Origin: CAYMSF01 sp964392985
GTDB lineage: Bacteria; Verrucomicrobiota; Lentisphaeria; Victivallales; Victivallaceae
DNA length: 6,659 bases
Assembly (NCBI GenBank): GCA_964392985.1
Contig: CAYMSF010000156.1
Span: 1-6,659 of the forward strand
Direction: 5' to 3'
Shown here: piece after piece, positions 5,916-6,659 of the stretch
Numbering within the stretch: position 1 is the first letter of the stretch
Layout: every line of letters begins with the position of its first letter
The notes under the pieces: model-generated
What the model was told of the DNA's origin: nothing
The model's input: the letters and a program-made list of their open reading frames with translations, nothing else
The model's database searches: none
Program-made: the position numbers and the translations under genes

Positions 5916-5932
5916 TATGATATCATATGATA
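5916..5932. promoter_or_regulatory. Overlapping AT-rich palindromes upstream of the integrase
   Basis: TATGATATCATA (5916-5927) and TATCATATGATA (5921-5932) are two perfect 12-bp palindromes that share six bases, 33-49 bp before the integrase ATG. This is a likely operator or DNA-bending-protein site near the integrase promoter. The function is inferred; AT-rich DNA yields such palindromes easily. Confidence 0.35.
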
Positions 5933-5957
5933 ATAGAATAACAGCAAAAAGCAAGTT

Positions 5958-5997
5958 AAAGCACACATAAAGCACACAAATGTTTTATTTTGTGCTT
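5958..5997. repeat. AAGCACACA repeats beside the attachment site
   Basis: AAAGCACACA occurs at 5958-5967 and 5969-5978, one helical turn (11 bp) apart. TGTGCTT (5991-5997) is an inverted copy of part of it. Paired repeats next to the crossover region are typical of integrase arm-type sites. The second copy and the inverted one can also form a hairpin. A further AAGCACAC lies at 6172-6179, beyond the tRNA fragment. Confidence 0.45.
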
Positions 5998-6003
5998 GAT
6001 AAA

Positions 6004-6063
6004 CTAGACTCAAAATCTGGAGTCCGCAAGGGCGTGTGGGTTCGAGTCCCACCTTCGGCACCA
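6004..6063 (+). tRNA. 3' fragment of tRNA-Leu(CAA): attachment site
   Basis: The fragment has an anticodon stem CTAGA/TCTGG with loop CTCAAAA (anticodon CAA at 6011-6013), a class II variable arm GTCC-GCAA-GGGC (6022-6033), a T arm GTGGG-TTCGAGT-CCCAC (6036-6052), the 3' acceptor strand CTTCGGC (6053-6059), discriminator A and CCA (6061-6063). The expected 5' acceptor strand GCCGAAG and D arm are absent upstream, so it cannot yield a working tRNA. It is best explained as the right attachment site left by integration into a tRNA-Leu 3' end; the intact tRNA should lie at the left end of the element. Confidence 0.85.
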
Positions 6064-6217
6064 ACTTCTCTCCTCAAAAATAACTTTTATCCAGAATCCG
6101 TGATTTTCTCTTGATTGCCCGTTTATGCCATGATATTACGAATAGAGTACCAAATGGTTTTTGGCCGGGATAAGCACACGGCAGAATAGCCAATACCACT
6201 TATTTTCAAATAAATTT
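6064..6217. other. Host-side intergenic DNA after the attachment site
   Basis: No gene is seen in these 154 bp. There is no clear terminator behind the tRNA fragment. AAGCACAC (6172-6179) matches the arm-like repeats on the element side. AT-rich DNA (about 6200-6220), with a TTATTT/AAATAA dyad, precedes the stop of the ATPase gene. Confidence 0.4.
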
Positions 6218-6659
6218 TTATTCACATTCTTTTGTTATTTGACTTATCGCGTAAAGTGGCAGATTGGTCAGCCATGATTCTTTGCGATAATCGGACATTG
6301 AAGCACGAATTGCAACTTTTGGCGAAAATTTAGTACAATATGCTTTTAAACTTTTGGATTGGAGGTTTTCCTCTGCTTTCACTTCAACAGGTATTACATT
6401 CATTCCGCACTGGAATACAAAGTCAATCTCGGCGCTGCCCTGTTCCGCCGACCAGTAAAACGGATTTATCCCGGAATCAGCACGAAGTTGCTGCTGCACA
6501 TACTGCTCGGTAAGTGAACCTTTGAATTCGGTAAAAATATGGTTGCCGTCCAGCAATGATTTAATGTCAAGACCACTTTTCGCCGCGAGCAAGCCTACGT
6601 CAAGCAAAAAAAGTTTAAAAGCGTTGTCGCGGTACGCATCTATAGGCATCGCCGGCTTA
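6218..6659 (-). CDS. C-terminal part of an AAA/DUF4143 ATP-binding protein (partial)
   Basis: The frame is open to the window edge: codons for K, P and A precede the first Met at 6647-6649. That Met is therefore internal, and the N-terminal AAA ATPase domain lies outside the window. The visible part fits the DUF4143 C-terminal domain: KPAMPIDAYRDNAFKLFLLDVGLL, then FKGSLTEQYVQQQL, FYWSAEQGSAEIDFVFQ and VIPVEVKAEENLQSKSLKAY. The EIDF...PVEVK arrangement recalls the PD-(D/E)xK nuclease fold common in this domain. Such proteins are widespread in bacteria and archaea, often in many copies, with poorly known function. The gene lies outside the inferred element and reads toward the attachment site. 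Confidence 0.85.
   Translation of the reverse strand, partial: KPAMPIDAYRDNAFKLFLLDVGLLAAKSGLDIKSLLDGNHIFTEFKGSLTEQYVQQQLRADSGINPFYWSAEQGSAEIDFVFQCGMNVIPVEVKAEENLQSKSLKAYCTKFSPKVAIRASMSDYRKESWLTNLPLYAISQITKECE

Larger units (their letters stand above)
1..6063. mobile_element. Right end of a tRNA-Leu-integrated element (left end outside window)
   Basis: The right boundary is inferred from a 3' tRNA-Leu fragment at 6004-6063 that lacks its 5' half. After integration into a tRNA 3' end, the intact tRNA lies at one end of the element and only the 3' fragment at the other, followed by host DNA. The fragment reads on the plus strand, so the element lies to its left. A tyrosine recombinase starts about 120 bp inside this end, as expected. 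The content (clamp homologue, SUMF1 protein, unknown protein, repeat-rich DNA) is accessory in character. No conjugation, phage structural or plasmid replication gene is visible, so the element class (island, ICE, prophage, satellite) is open. The left boundary is not in the window, so the start given is only the window edge. Confidence 0.7.

Noticed and set aside
5981..6063. Complete tRNA-Leu gene
   Set aside because: The 5' acceptor strand and D arm are absent upstream; only the anticodon-to-CCA part is present.
6218..6649. A complete 143-residue protein starting at the Met at 6649
   Set aside because: The frame stays open upstream, and KPAMPIDAYRDNAFKLFLLD is the expected interior of a DUF4143 protein.

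Overview
The window is best read as the right-hand end of an integrated mobile element, with a short piece of flanking chromosome beyond it. The boundary is marked by the 3' part of a tRNA-Leu(CAA) gene at 6004-6063. It runs from the anticodon stem to an encoded CCA, with no D arm or 5' acceptor strand upstream. Element DNA should therefore lie to the left (1 to about 6063) and host DNA to the right. A tyrosine recombinase gene starts about 120 bp inside this end and reads inward, a common layout for tRNA-targeted islands. The organism is a bacterium: Shine-Dalgarno sites are strong and the tRNA 3' end encodes CCA. A secreted SUMF1-domain protein and a DUF4143-type ATPase would suit a PVC-group bacterium (Lentisphaerota, Kiritimatiellota) or a similar lineage, but that is a weak guess.

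Layout from right to left; all protein genes are on the minus strand. (1) 6218-6659: C-terminal part of an AAA/DUF4143 ATPase, host side. (2) 5884-6063: attachment region with AAGCACACA repeats, AT-rich palindromes and the tRNA fragment. (3) 4537-5883 and 3296-4540: the integrase and an unrecognised 414-residue protein, whose stop and start overlap as ATGA. (4) 3075-3295: intergenic DNA with hairpins. (5) 2271-3074: exported SUMF1/FGE-sulfatase-fold protein lacking the catalytic cysteine pair. (6) 1607-2270: 664 bp without a gene, much of it repeats. (7) 149-1606: homologue of the DNA polymerase III beta sliding clamp with an added proline-rich linker and helical tail. (8) 1-63: the first 21 codons of a further gene.

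The repeat region 1640-2107 is the most unusual part. A 28-bp block occurs three times without change. Each copy is followed on the plus strand, at exactly the same distance, by GTTTTAAGC. Read on the minus strand this gives three equally built promoter-like units (TTAAAA, 16 nt, CATAAT) although the spacers differ. The leftmost unit is placed to drive the sliding-clamp gene. The rightmost is placed to drive a transcript of about 155 nt that ends at a 12-bp hairpin followed by six T, a candidate small RNA. The block with its hairpins is present twice, about 204 bp apart, and the second copy looks decayed.

The element thus appears to carry its own clamp-like replication factor, a repeat-rich control region, a secreted lectin-fold protein and an unknown protein coupled to the integrase. 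How these act together cannot be settled from this window, because the element continues beyond position 1.
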